Assembly: GCA_001918155.1 (NCBI GenBank)
Contig: MNFJ01000040.1
Span: 1 to 51,306, forward strand
Origin: Deltaproteobacteria bacterium 13_1_40CM_4_68_19
GTDB lineage: Bacteria > Myxococcota > Myxococcia > Myxococcales > 40CM-4-68-19
Direction: 5' to 3'
Length of the DNA stretch: 51,306 bases
Part shown: positions 23,116 to 32,640 of the stretch, piece by piece
Layout of the letters: each line of letters opens with the position of its first letter
How positions within the stretch are numbered: position 1 is the stretch's first letter
Translations under genes and position numbers: made by a program
Notes under the pieces: model-generated
What the model was told of the DNA's origin: nothing
Seen by the model: only the letters and a program-made list of their open reading frames with translations
Databases searched by the model: none

Positions 23116-26100
23116 CGCGAGGCCTCCAGGAGCCGCCCCGGCCGGCCGATCTGCGGCGGCGGCTTGCCGTCGCGCAGCGCCTCGATCGCCAGCCGCACCA
23201 GACGGGTCACTTCCTTGTGCGCCGCGGACCGCGCCAGCCCCTGCGTCGAAGCGCGCAGCTCCTCGTAGCGCAGGACCGGGCCGATGCGCACCACCAGCTT
23301 GCGCCGCTTGCGCGGGTCGGGAAGGAACGCGCCCTTCGGCATCGCCTCATGCGTCCCCTCGAGGTAGACGGGAAGGATGTCGGCTCCCGCCGCGAACGAC
23401 AGATACGCGATGGCCGGCTTGAAATCCTGAAGAGCGCCGTCGGGCGAACGGGTCCCTTCCGGGAAGATGAGCAGGTGGTACCCGAGTTCCAGGGTGCGCA
23501 CCGCCGTATGCAGCGACTCCTTCAGCGACCCGCGACGCTGGATGGGCACGAGGTTCGTGAAGTTGCCGAACCAGGCGCGCTTCCAGGGGTTGTCGAAGAA
23601 GTAGTCGCGCGCGGCGAGCGAGGCGAGCTTCGTCCCTTCCTCTCCGAGGGCAATCTTCACCAGCCCGACGTCGAGGTGGCTGGCGTGGTTCGCGGCGACG
23701 AGGAACGCGCCGTTCGCGGGCACGTTGGCCTGGCCGCTCACTTCGGCCTGGAAGATGCCGCCGTAGAGCGCCTTCTGGAAGAACCCGATGGCGGTGCGCC
23801 CTGCCGCGGCGACCGCGCCGGGCACGAAGATGTCGGCGTCACTCCTTTCCCGGACCGGCCCGCTCGCGGGGATCGGGGCGTCCTCGCGCTTCTCCAACCG
23901 GCGCGCCAGCTCGCCCGCCGTGGCGAGGGTCGCGGACTCCGCTTCCGCAGGCGCCTTCACCCCGGCCTTTTCCAGCGCAACCGTCAGCTCCGCGACCAGC
24001 AGCGAGTCGAAGCCGAGGTCGGCAACCAGGCGCGTCTGCGCGGTCACGCTGCCGCGCGGCCTCTGCGCGAGATCGGCGAGCAGATCGTACAGCCACGCGT
24101 CGCTACCGGCCGGTTCGGTTGCGAGCCGCGTCGCCGCCGCCGTGGCCTTCTCCAGCCGCAGCAGCTCGGCGATGACCAGCGGCCGCTTCACCTTCCGCGT
24201 CGCCGTCTTCGGGAGGTCGCCTTCCCAGAAATGGAGCACCTTGACCCGCTTCCAGAACGGCAGCTCGGCCGAGATCTTCGCGAAGTGCTCTTCCACTTTT
24301 GCGCGGTCGTCGCGGCTCGCGGGCACGCAGAGGCAGGCGACGCGCTCGTGGGCCTTCCCGTCCGGCAGGCCGACGACGGACAGCTCCTTGATCAGCGCCG
24401 TCCTCCCGTACAGCTCCTCGAGCTCGTCCGGATAGACGTTCTTGCCGCTCGCGTCGAGGATCACGTCCTTCTTGCGGCCGACGAGCGTCAGGTGCCCGTC
24501 CTCGTCCAGCCTGCCGAGATCGCCCGTGCGCAGCCAGCCGTCCGCGAGCACTTCGTGCGTCGCCACCGGGTCGTCGAGATAGCCGGCCATGACGTTGGGA
24601 CCTTTGGCGAGCACCTCTCCTACCCCGTCCCCGTCGGGATTCTCGATCCGGATCTCGACGCCGGGGAGCGGCGGCCCGACGGTGCCGCTGCGCAGCCTGT
24701 TCGCCGGCATCGACACCGAGAGCACCGGCGAGGCCTCCGTCAACCCGTATCCCTCAGTCAGATCGAAGCCCAGCTCGTGGAACGCCCGCTGCACCTCTTC
24801 GGGAAGGGTGCTTCCCCCGGAGACGAGCAGCCGCAGCTTGCCGCCGAAGCGATTGTGGATGGGCCAGAAGAGGAGCTTGCCGAGGTTGAAGGGGGTCCGA
24901 TTCCGCAGCTCGCCGTGCAGCGCCATCGCGGCCTGGATCGCCGCCTCCACCGCGCGCGGGCGGGAGGCCAGCTCCTGCGTCAAGCGGCGGTGCAAGAGCT
25001 GCCAGAGCGCGGGCACCCCGATCATGGCATGGATGCGCCCGGTGTCGAGCGCGTCCGACAGCCGCTCCGCCGTCAGCTCGTCCAGATAAGTGATCTCCGC
25101 TCCGAGCATCAGGGGGACCAGCAAACCACAACTGAACTCGAAGGTATGGTGCAGAGGAAGGACGCTGAGCACGCCTTCGCCGACGCGCAGATCGAAGAGG
25201 CCGGCGATCTTCGCCGCAAGCGAGGCGAAGTTGCGGTGCGTGAGCAGGACGCCTTTCGGCTTTCCGGTGGTGCCGCTGGTGAAGAGCAGGGAAGCCACGT
25301 CGTCCGCGCTCGCGCTCTTGCGCAGCGGCGGCAGCTCCGCCTCGTCCGCGCCGCGCAGCGCCTCCGGCAGCGTGAGCGTGCGCAGTCCGGGGAGCGGGCC
25401 GAGCCGCTCCGCCACCCGCGGGCTCGCGAGCAGGATCGCCGCCTTGGCGGCCTGGGCGCAATTTCCCACCTCCTGCGCGGAGAGGCCCTCATCGAGAGGA
25501 GCGGCGGCCGCGCCGGCCTTGAGGATGCCGAAATAGCCCATGGCCCATTCCGGGCGGTTTTCGGACATCAGCAGCACGCGGTCGCCCGGCTTGACGCCTC
25601 TGGCCTGCAGCGCGCGGCCCGCGCGGTCGGAGAACCGGGCCAGCTCGTCGTAAGAGATCCGGTCGTCGCGCGTCCGCGCCAGCTCCGCGGCGCCGTCCTC
25701 GCCGGCATAGAACCGGAGCGCCACCCGCGGGCCGAAGGCATGCACGGACGCCGCGAGGAGGGCGAGCAGGTCCTTCGGCTGCGCCACCTCGCGCTTGAGG
25801 GCCTTCCTCTCTTCCTCGAGCCCGGGGAATACCCACTCCTCGAGGCCGCGCATGTGGACTTCCATCCAGTACTGGCGCCAGTCGATCGCTTCCGGATCCC
25901 ACGGGAGCTTCGCGCGATCGTCTTCCGAGAGCTGCGCCCAGAGCTCGCGCGTGTGCTTGCACTGGAAGATGAAGCGTTCGCCGGCGACGAAGGGAAGGAA
26001 GAGGTCCCAGGTGGTCTCGAGCATTGCCAGCTGCCGATCCACGCTCTCCAGCGCCTGGTCCGCGCGGGCGAGCAATGCGGTCGTGTGCGGCGCGCCCCAG

Positions 26101-27458
26101 GACGCGCCGTGGTCGGCGATGAGCTTGCGCATGCCCTTCGCCGCGGCGCGGAAGAACGGCGTGCTGGAGACGAAGTAGAGCTCCTTCGACGCGGGGTAGG
26201 GTTCGAGGAACGTGTCGATCCAGTTCTCGAACGCGCTCCTCTTTCCTTCCGCGACGCGCTCGTCCATCTTCCGCCGCTTGTAGAGCGCGACCAGCTCGAC
26301 GGACCGGCGCACGTAGAACGGGTTCACGTCGCCGGAGGCAAGCTGGAAGACGCGATGATGGAGCCGCCCGGCGCATGCCGCCCCGGCCACGCCGAGGATC
26401 CCGGCGGCGACGAGATCGACGGGGATCAGGTCGAGCACCCGCTTGTGCCCCGCCGGGAAGACGCGTTGCCCGTTCAGGCCCATGAACACCAGCGGCGCCG
26501 AGGTGGTGAACCCTTCGTTCCACCCCGGGAAGGGAAAGCGCAGCGCGCTCTCCACGATGGCGGGCCGGACGAGCGCGTACTGGCAGCCGCTGGCCGCGAT
26601 GGCCTGCTCCCCCATCGCTTTGGTGTACGTATACGTGTTGGGCCAACCCCAGGCGCGGGCCCGCTCCATGCCTGCCTGCACCAGCTGCTGCGAGAGCCAG
26701 ACCTTGCGCTCGCGGCCCGCGGCGAGCCCCAGCGCCTTCTGGTCCTTCGGGTCCCGGCCCTCGTCCTCGAGGCGGCGGACGGCGGCGGCGCGGAACTGCG
26801 CAGCGAGCGCGCCGTCGTCGGCTTGCGCGCGCAGCCGGGACACCAAGGCGTCGACGTCCTTGAGCTCCGCCTCGACGACGAAGGGGACGTGCGCGGCCTC
26901 GTCCAGGTCGTGCGCCTTCGGATAGCTGCCGATGAGCGGTTCATCCTCGAACACCGGGCCCCGGCGGGTGCCCGCGACGAAGCAGGTAGAGATGTGGACG
27001 AGTGTGGCGCCGGTCGCCTTGCAGAGCCCGGCCGCGTTTCGCGCGCCCTCGGTGTTCACGCGCACCGCCAGCTCGAGCGACGGATTGAACGTGACCAACC
27101 CGGCGCAGTTGATGACGCACGCGAGCTTCCCGTTGAGCTTGCGGACCTGCTCTCCGGAGAGCCCGAGCATCGGATCGGTCACGTCGCCCGCGAGTGGCAC
27201 GCACTTGTCCCGCAGGAACGCTTCCAGCCGCTCGCCGTGGCGCTCGCGCAAGGGACGGAAGGGAGGCGAGGAGGCGACCTTGCCGAAGAACCGATCGTGG
27301 GCGGTCCCGCCGGCGCGGGGGCGGACCAGCACGTGGATCTTCCCCACGTCGGGGTAGCGGTCGAGCAGCATCGTCAGCGCGACCTTGCCGAGGAAGCCGG
27401 TGACGCCGGTGATGAGGATCTCGTGGCCCCGGAAGGCCCTCTCGAGATCGATGCTCAA
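23112..27458 (-). CDS. Four-module lipid enzyme: fatty acyl reductase, AMP ligase, ACP, PlsC acyltransferase
   Basis: A 1448-residue fused enzyme. Residues about 12-480: fatty acyl-CoA reductase (FAR) with nucleotide motif TGVTGFLG (17-24), catalytic Y276/K280 in YTYTK, and a FAR C-terminal helical domain. About 560-1100: acyl-CoA/ACP synthetase with FTSGTTGKPKG (726-736), GYGLTEASP (903-911), GWLRTGDLG (974-982) and GRKKDVI (994-1000). About 1120-1190: acyl carrier domain with S1152 in DLGFDSLL. About 1240-1400: 1-acylglycerol-3-phosphate acyltransferase with NHASHLD (H1258, D1263) and FPEGTRS (1332-1338). Start is TTG 27458, overlapping the upstream stop (TTGA) with GGAAGAG upstream. It would activate a fatty acid, load it on the ACP, reduce it to alcohol or transfer it to a glycerol lipid. 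The modules recall ElbD of myxobacterial ether-lipid synthesis, as I remember it. Confidence 0.92.
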   Translation of the reverse strand: MSIDLERAFRGHEILITGVTGFLGKVALTMLLDRYPDVGKIHVLVRPRAGGTAHDRFFGKVASSPPFRPLRERHGERLEAFLRDKCVPLAGDVTDPMLGLSGEQVRKLNGKLACVINCAGLVTFNPSLELAVRVNTEGARNAAGLCKATGATLVHISTCFVAGTRRGPVFEDEPLIGSYPKAHDLDEAAHVPFVVEAELKDVDALVSRLRAQADDGALAAQFRAAAVRRLEDEGRDPKDQKALGLAAGRERKVWLSQQLVQAGMERARAWGWPNTYTYTKAMGEQAIAASGCQYALVRPAIVESALRFPFPGWNEGFTTSAPLVFMGLNGQRVFPAGHKRVLDLIPVDLVAAGILGVAGAACAGRLHHRVFQLASGDVNPFYVRRSVELVALYKRRKMDERVAEGKRSAFENWIDTFLEPYPASKELYFVSSTPFFRAAAKGMRKLIADHGASWGAPHTTALLARADQALESVDRQLAMLETTWDLFLPFVAGERFIFQCKHTRELWAQLSEDDRAKLPWDPEAIDWRQYWMEVHMRGLEEWVFPGLEEERKALKREVAQPKDLLALLAASVHAFGPRVALRFYAGEDGAAELARTRDDRISYDELARFSDRAGRALQARGVKPGDRVLLMSENRPEWAMGYFGILKAGAAAAPLDEGLSAQEVGNCAQAAKAAILLASPRVAERLGPLPGLRTLTLPEALRGADEAELPPLRKSASADDVASLLFTSGTTGKPKGVLLTHRNFASLAAKIAGLFDLRVGEGVLSVLPLHHTFEFSCGLLVPLMLGAEITYLDELTAERLSDALDTGRIHAMIGVPALWQLLHRRLTQELASRPRAVEAAIQAAMALHGELRNRTPFNLGKLLFWPIHNRFGGKLRLLVSGGSTLPEEVQRAFHELGFDLTEGYGLTEASPVLSVSMPANRLRSGTVGPPLPGVEIRIENPDGDGVGEVLAKGPNVMAGYLDDPVATHEVLADGWLRTGDLGRLDEDGHLTLVGRKKDVILDASGKNVYPDELEELYGRTALIKELSVVGLPDGKAHERVACLCVPASRDDRAKVEEHFAKISAELPFWKRVKVLHFWEGDLPKTATRKVKRPLVIAELLRLEKATAAATRLATEPAGSDAWLYDLLADLAQRPRGSVTAQTRLVADLGFDSLLVAELTVALEKAGVKAPAEAESATLATAGELARRLEKREDAPIPASGPVRERSDADIFVPGAVAAAGRTAIGFFQKALYGGIFQAEVSGQANVPANGAFLVAANHASHLDVGLVKIALGEEGTKLASLAARDYFFDNPWKRAWFGNFTNLVPIQRRGSLKESLHTAVRTLELGYHLLIFPEGTRSPDGALQDFKPAIAYLSFAAGADILPVYLEGTHEAMPKGAFLPDPRKRRKLVVRIGPVLRYEELRASTQGLARSAAHKEVTRLVRLAIEALRDGKPPPQIGRPGRLLEASR

Positions 27459-29152
27459 GGCTCTTCCTTCGCCGCGATCGCGGGCTTGGTCAGGGGTCCT
27501 CCGCCATGCTCGGGAAGCTGGCGCACGCCTTCGCCCCCGGCGAGCGCCACCTCCGTCATCACCATGGGCGGGTGATGCATCAGCGTGATCTCCGCCGAGC
27601 GGCCCTGCCGGCCGCGCGCCATGTCGATCGCTTCCGCGAGGGTGTCCGCGCGCTCCCAGCCCATCAGCTCGGGAACGTGGGTGTTCTCCGTCCCGACGGC
27701 GATGATCTGGCCGAGGTGCTGGCGGCCGTTCTCGCCCCAGTACCACATGTAGAACGGGTGGGCCCCGTGGTACGCGTTGCCCTTGCGGTAGAGGTGCACG
27801 TATGAGGGGTTCTGGGCGAATTCCCGCTCGTACTTCATGTGCAGCGTCATCGCGTCCGTCGTCTCCGGCAGGAGGCGATGGAAGAACTCGATGTAGCTCG
27901 GGTGCTGGACGGGGTCGAACTCGTCCATGCATGGGTGGGTGACGATCAGCGTCCCGCCCTTCTTCACCAGCGGGATCCCGCGGTTCATGTTGAAGAAGTA
28001 CCCGCAGGCCATCACCTGCACGAGCAGGGGGTTCAGGATCGAGTTGACGTTGTACGGGCTGATGTAGGGAATGCCTGCGATGAGGATGTCCGCCTGGCCG
28101 CGCACCTTGACGAAGAGCTGCCGCCGGATCGCCTGCAGGATCTTTTCGTGCGCGAGCTCGGTGCGGCCCGCCGCGCATGCCATCAGACCGTAAGCAGCCG
28201 GCACCCTGTGGAAGATGTTCTGCCGCAGCGCCCGGGGTGCCCTCTGCAGCGTCCAGCGCAGTCCGGCCAGGGCAGCCCGGTCGAGGTCGCTGAAGTCCTC
28301 CTCGCGCTTGCCGAGGAACGCCATCGGCCCGTCGAACATCTTGTTGTTCAGCGCCGTCTCGATGTGGAAGACGTTCAGGTGCTGGTCGATCAGGCGTCCG
28401 ATGCGATCGACGGAGCTGTGCAGCTCGGAGTGCTTCGGCTCCATGTAGCTCTTGGAGCCGCGGATCGCCTGGGGCGTGTGATGCGCGCGCAGCCCCAGAT
28501 AATCCGTCAGCCCGGTACCGACCGATTTGTGGCCCCCGTCCATCGGGACGAAGTTGACGTTCAGGTAGATGAGCAGGTCCGCCTCGGCGGCGCGGCGCGA
28601 GATGCGGACCTTCTCGCCCGCCTCCGTGGTCCCGACCTCGACGATGGCGCCCGGCTCCTCCGCGTCGTGATTCGTGTAGCGATCGGGATAGTACGCAGCG
28701 AAGATCCTCGAGCCGACCATTCGTCGCATCTCCGCTTCGGTCATGCGGCGGTGCAGAGCGTTGGCGATGAGCAAGTGCACGTCGTCGACGCCGGAGTCGG
28801 CGAGCAGCTGCAGCACGATCTCGAGCATGAACTGCCGCACGTCGGGCGTGCGCATCGGCGGCAGCGGCAGCGAGATGTCGTCGATGGCGATGACCACCTT
28901 CATTCCGGGGCGCAACTGCGCGTGCAAGGGGTCGCAGCCTTCGGGATGATTGATCGCCCAGCGGATCGCGGCGCGCCAGTTGGCCAGCTCCTCGACCGGG
29001 GGGTTGGGGAAGACGACCCGCGTTCCCACCGGGACCTCCTCGAGGAGGACCTCCGTGTCCGAGAAGAGCATGCGCGGCGGGGAGCGCTTCTCCTGGATGA
29101 CGACTTGCGATTCCTCGTCGTAGCTCTGGCGGAGCCGGTCCAGCGAGCGCAT
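27455..29152 (-). CDS. LarA-like (lactate racemase/DUF2088 family) protein
   Basis: A 565-residue protein, longer than typical LarA (about 425). LarA racemases use a nickel-pincer cofactor. Family motifs are present: IDDISLPLP (about 90-98), NALHRRMTEAEM with H134, NHDAEEPG (H162), and GGHKSVGTG (206-214), where the Lys (K209) corresponds to the residue that binds the pincer cofactor in LarA. The C-terminal half is more divergent. Substrate unknown: it may act on a hydroxy acid or lipid intermediate, or be a relative with a new reaction. It is the first gene of the five-gene minus-strand operon and overlaps the start of the megaprotein gene by four bases. No larB, larC or larE gene is in the window. 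Confidence 0.87.
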   Translation of the reverse strand: MRSLDRLRQSYDEESQVVIQEKRSPPRMLFSDTEVLLEEVPVGTRVVFPNPPVEELANWRAAIRWAINHPEGCDPLHAQLRPGMKVVIAIDDISLPLPPMRTPDVRQFMLEIVLQLLADSGVDDVHLLIANALHRRMTEAEMRRMVGSRIFAAYYPDRYTNHDAEEPGAIVEVGTTEAGEKVRISRRAAEADLLIYLNVNFVPMDGGHKSVGTGLTDYLGLRAHHTPQAIRGSKSYMEPKHSELHSSVDRIGRLIDQHLNVFHIETALNNKMFDGPMAFLGKREEDFSDLDRAALAGLRWTLQRAPRALRQNIFHRVPAAYGLMACAAGRTELAHEKILQAIRRQLFVKVRGQADILIAGIPYISPYNVNSILNPLLVQVMACGYFFNMNRGIPLVKKGGTLIVTHPCMDEFDPVQHPSYIEFFHRLLPETTDAMTLHMKYEREFAQNPSYVHLYRKGNAYHGAHPFYMWYWGENGRQHLGQIIAVGTENTHVPELMGWERADTLAEAIDMARGRQGRSAEITLMHHPPMVMTEVALAGGEGVRQLPEHGGGPLTKPAIAAKEEP

Positions 29153-29352
29153 GGGACGGCGGTTTTACCTGAAAGTCACACTTCCTTGCACGGCGGCGCC
29201 CTCAGGCGAGCCTCTTGCCCGACCCCAAGGCGGCGAGCCCGACCAGGGCCGCCAGGATGCCTGCCATCCGGGCGAGCTTCCCGCCATCCCGGCAAGTGCG
29301 CTTCCTTTCAGGGCGATCTCGTCGCACCCGCGGACGCTCGCTGGCAAGCCAG

Positions 29353-31106
29353 TCAGGGGCGGACGGCCCGGAGCGTCCCGGCGGTGCCGTCGACCACGTA
29401 GACGTTTCCGTCCTTGGAGTTCCAGAGCCCGAGCGGCACTTCGAACGCCGCGGCGGATCCGGACCCGTCGTCCGTTCCGCTCCGGCCGTTGCCGGCCCAG
29501 GTCTTGACGGTGGTGCTGCCCGCGGTTGCCCCCGGCGAAACCCACCGCAGTCGCTGGTTCCCGGGATCCGAGACGATCAGTGCGCCATTGAGCCAGAGCA
29601 GTCCCATCTGCGGCAGCAGTCGCGCGCCAGTCCCGGGGCCGTCGGCGAAGCCGAGTCCGCCCGCCACCAGCGTGGTCACGGTGCGGGAAGCATCCGTGCC
29701 GATCATCTTGACCGTCCCGGACGGGCTGGCGACGAAGAAGATCCGTCCGTCGGGCGCTGGAAGGACGCAGCGGTGAGGCCTGGGCCGTCTCTTTCATCGG
29801 GGCCGTGCGAGACGGCGAGCGTAGTCACCGCCCGCGTCTGCACATCGAGCACACGGATGGCCGCGCTGGAGGAATCCGCGATCACGACGTGCGTGCTGTC
29901 GAGCCAGGCCATCCCCATCGGCAACCCGAAGCGGGCGGCGGCGCCGATGCCGTCGGCGTATCCCTCCACCATGAAGGCGCCCGCGACGGTGGTCACCGTG
30001 CGCCTTGCGTCGTTTCCAATCTTCCGGATGACGCAATTGTGCGTGTCGGCCACGTAGATGTTGCCGGCCGCGTCGGGGAGGACGGCCGTGGGGGCGAAGA
30101 AGCGCGCCGACAGGCCAGGCACGTTGTCGAACCGCGAGCTTCCGTTCGGGTGTCCGTCGCCTGCGTATGGCCAGACCGTTCCCGCTCCGTTCGTCTGCCA
30201 GATCCGGTGCCCGCGGGCATCCGCGATCACGAACGTGCCGTCCGGCAGTTGCGCGACGCCGGTGGGCCCGGACATGCCGCCGGCCACCGTGCGAACCGAA
30301 CTCGCCCACATTCCGCTCGGCGGGTCGGATGGGCCCCCGCTGACGGACGAAAGCGCCGCCGGAACGGGGAGGTCGAGTCCGAGCTTCAGCAGATTGGCGG
30401 TCATCCGCTCGACCCGCGCATCGCGCAGCGGGCCGTCGACGCCCCGCGCCCAGAAGATGCTGCCCGCGCGGAAGACCAGCGCGCCGCTCGGGGCCGTGTA
30501 CACCGTGCCTTCCGAGGTCCCGGGTTTACCCTCCGCGTCGAGCACCACCAGGGGAATCAGCGCCGCGAACGCGTCATCGCGCACGATGCGGACGACGTAC
30601 AGCCCGCTGACGGCGTCCGGTGGCAGGCTCACCGTGAACGACGGCATCCAGGAACAGCGGACCAGCCCGGTTGCGGCGTCGGGCGGGCAGGCCGGTTGCG
30701 CCCCGACGAAGACGGGCCGCGACGAGCTCAGGATCCGGCGCGCGCCCGCTCCGCCATACCAACCGAGCCTGAAGAGGGCCCAGCTCGCGCTCGCGCCGGT
30801 GCGGTCCGATCGGACCATGAGCTGGATCGTATCGCCCGCGTTCGCGCTCACCCGATCGGCGTAGGCTTCGAGCTGCCCGCGGTTCGACCGGTTGAAGCCG
30901 CGGTCCCAGGCAGGATCCCCGGACCGCTGGTTCTCGGCCGGGATTGGATTGTTATAGCCGGAGCGAGACGGAGGCCAGCGAGTCGGGGGGACTGTGCCGG
31001 GTCCTCCGTCACCCCCATCCGGCCGGACGTCGAGGACGGACCCCATCCACGACTGTCGACAGGCGAACGACAACGACACTGCGACCAGGACCCCCCAGCA
31101 GCGCAT
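29353..31106 (-). pseudogene. NHL-repeat lipoprotein gene interrupted by a frameshift
   Basis: Reading frame from ATG 31106: a lipoprotein signal ends at LSFAC, then a domain with the WALFRLGWYGGAGAR pattern of N,N-dimethylformamidase beta-subunit-like exported proteins, then a beta-propeller with NHL-type repeats (GPTGVAQLPDGTFVIADARG, APTAVLPDAAGNIYVADTHN). The frame stops at 29703 shortly after FQRPT. A second frame from about 29750 to 29353 continues the propeller without a break (RIFFVASPSGTVKMIG, then LWLNGALIVSDPGNQ, YVVDGTAGTLRAV). Restoring one base in the CCC run (GGG at 29752-29754 on the plus strand) joins them into one protein of about 585 residues. A real mutation or a sequencing error are both possible; I favour a single gene. 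Confidence 0.75.
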
Positions 31107-31193
31107 GCAAGCAAGCTGGGTAACGGGGCGAGCGGGGGCAAGGGGACAAACGGTGGAGGTCGCGCGTCTCCGTCTGGGGCAGACAGCGGATGG

Positions 31194-31907
31194 TTACCGC
31201 GGCAAGTGTCTACGGCCAGTCAGTGTGAGATCGAGGATGGGCCATTCGTACGCGCGGGCGTGCGAGCGCAGCCTGCGATCGGGGTTCACCACGGTGGGCC
31301 TGCCCACGACGGTCAGCATCGGGTAGTCGGACAGCGAGTCGCTGTACGCGTGCGAGAGATCGAGCCGCAGGCCATGGCGCACGCAATACTCGCGGACCCG
31401 GTTCGCCTTGTTCGCGCCTTCCACGATGGGCGGGATCACCTTGCCGGTAGCGAATCCCTCTACGAACTGCAGCGAGTTGGCGATCAGATCATCGGCGCCG
31501 AGGTAGTCGACGAGCGGCCGCATCGTGATGTCGATGGCACCGGTGCAGAGGACGATCTTGCATCCTGCTTTGCGGCACTCGGCGATGATGTCCAGCGCTC
31601 CCGGGTAGACCGCGGGCTTGAGCACTTTGTCGCAGAGGTCCTGCGACAGCTCGATCAGCCGGTCCTCGGACAGTCCGCGGTAGGCGCGGTAGAACAACTC
31701 GTTGAAGACCTTGCGATTCACCCGCTCGGCGATGGCGTAGATCGGCGCCAGCGCCAGCCCCCGGATCAAGCGCTGCGCGGTGCCGAAGATGGTGCCCCGG
31801 TGGAAGACGTAATACGCGTACGCGTCCACGACGTTGGTCGAGACCAGCGTGCCGTCGACGTCGAAGAAGGCCCCCCGGTCGAAGCGCCGTGGGGCGCTCT
31901 CAGTCAC
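31194..31907 (-). CDS. HAD-IB family phosphatase
   Basis: A 237-residue haloacid-dehalogenase hydrolase of the SerB/HAD-IB type. Motif I is FFDVDGTLVS with nucleophile D16 and D18; motif II is LCTGAID, and the C-terminal SDSLSDYPML is motif III/IV. It is followed by a LPR tail. HAD-IB enzymes include phosphoserine phosphatases and lipid-phosphate or sugar phosphatases, so the substrate is open. The GTG start at 31907 overlaps the end of the BI-1 gene by eight bases, so the pair is co-transcribed. Confidence 0.88.
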   Translation of the reverse strand: MTESAPRRFDRGAFFDVDGTLVSTNVVDAYAYYVFHRGTIFGTAQRLIRGLALAPIYAIAERVNRKVFNELFYRAYRGLSEDRLIELSQDLCDKVLKPAVYPGALDIIAECRKAGCKIVLCTGAIDITMRPLVDYLGADDLIANSLQFVEGFATGKVIPPIVEGANKANRVREYCVRHGLRLDLSHAYSDSLSDYPMLTVVGRPTVVNPDRRLRSHARAYEWPILDLTLTGRRHLPR

Positions 31908-32604
31908 GGCGGCGGCCCATGAACCTGAGCAGGAAGAGGAACAGGTTCACGAAGTCGAGATAGAGCGCGAGCGCGCCGATCAGCGCGTGGCGCTCCTCGC
32001 CCTGCTCGCCGAGCGCGCGCAGCTTCTGCGTGTCGTACGCGGTGAGCCCGGCGAAGATCACGACGCCCGCGCAGGACATCACGAACTCCAGCCCGTTGCT
32101 GCGGAGGAAGAGGTTCACCAGGCTGGCGAGGATGATCCCGATCAGCCCGATGAAGAGGAAGCTGCGCCACCCGTCGAGGTTCCGCTTCGTCACCGTTCCG
32201 TAGACCGACAGGCCGAAAAACGCGCCGCCGGTGATGAACAGCGTCGAGGCGATGGACGTCGCGGTATACGCGAGGAGGTAGACGGAGAAGGTGACGCCGG
32301 ACAATGCGCAGTAGGCGAGGAACATCCCTACCGCGGCGCCGAGCGAGGCGCGCTGGACGACGGAGGCGAAGATCCAGACCAGCGCCAGCTCGGCGATGCC
32401 GACGCCCCAGAACAGGCCGGTCACGCCGACGAGCCGCCCATCCTCGATGCGATAGAAGGCGGAGAGGAGGCCAGGCGTGTTGGTCACCGCCCAGGCGACG
32501 ATTCCGGTCAGGGCCAGACCGAACGCCATCCAGCGGTACACCGACGCCATGAACTCCGCGGTGCGGGTCCGGCCGATGGGTGCTGCGGTAGTCCAACCGT
32601 CCAT
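31900..32604 (-). CDS. Bax inhibitor-1/YccA family membrane protein
   Basis: A 234-residue membrane protein with seven hydrophobic helices. The BI-1 family signature is visible in the C-terminal part: YDTQKLRAL, followed by HALIGALALYLDFVNLFLFLLRF; the loop SVYGTVTKRNLDG between helices matches the family. BI-1/YccA proteins act as cation or pH-sensitive channels or modulate membrane proteases. ATG 32604 has a GAGGAGGA Shine-Dalgarno about eight bases upstream. It lies downstream of the VIT gene and the unknown 343-residue gene on the same strand. Confidence 0.9.
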   Translation of the reverse strand: MDGWTTAAPIGRTRTAEFMASVYRWMAFGLALTGIVAWAVTNTPGLLSAFYRIEDGRLVGVTGLFWGVGIAELALVWIFASVVQRASLGAAVGMFLAYCALSGVTFSVYLLAYTATSIASTLFITGGAFFGLSVYGTVTKRNLDGWRSFLFIGLIGIILASLVNLFLRSNGLEFVMSCAGVVIFAGLTAYDTQKLRALGEQGEERHALIGALALYLDFVNLFLFLLRFMGRRRD

Positions 32605-32640
32605 TGCGCGTCCTCCTCGTGCGGCGTGAAATCGTAACGG

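Noticed and set aside
23217-27575. A 1452-residue plus-strand frame
   Set aside because: Antisense of the lipid megaprotein gene; no domain pattern of its own, composition dominated by Arg, His, Glu and Leu as expected from antisense of GC-rich codons.
29202-29324. Small minus-strand frame with one hydrophobic segment (ending GSGKRLA)
   Set aside because: It has a plausible membrane helix but no convincing ribosome binding site or conservation evidence, and lies in the short region upstream of the LarA-like gene.
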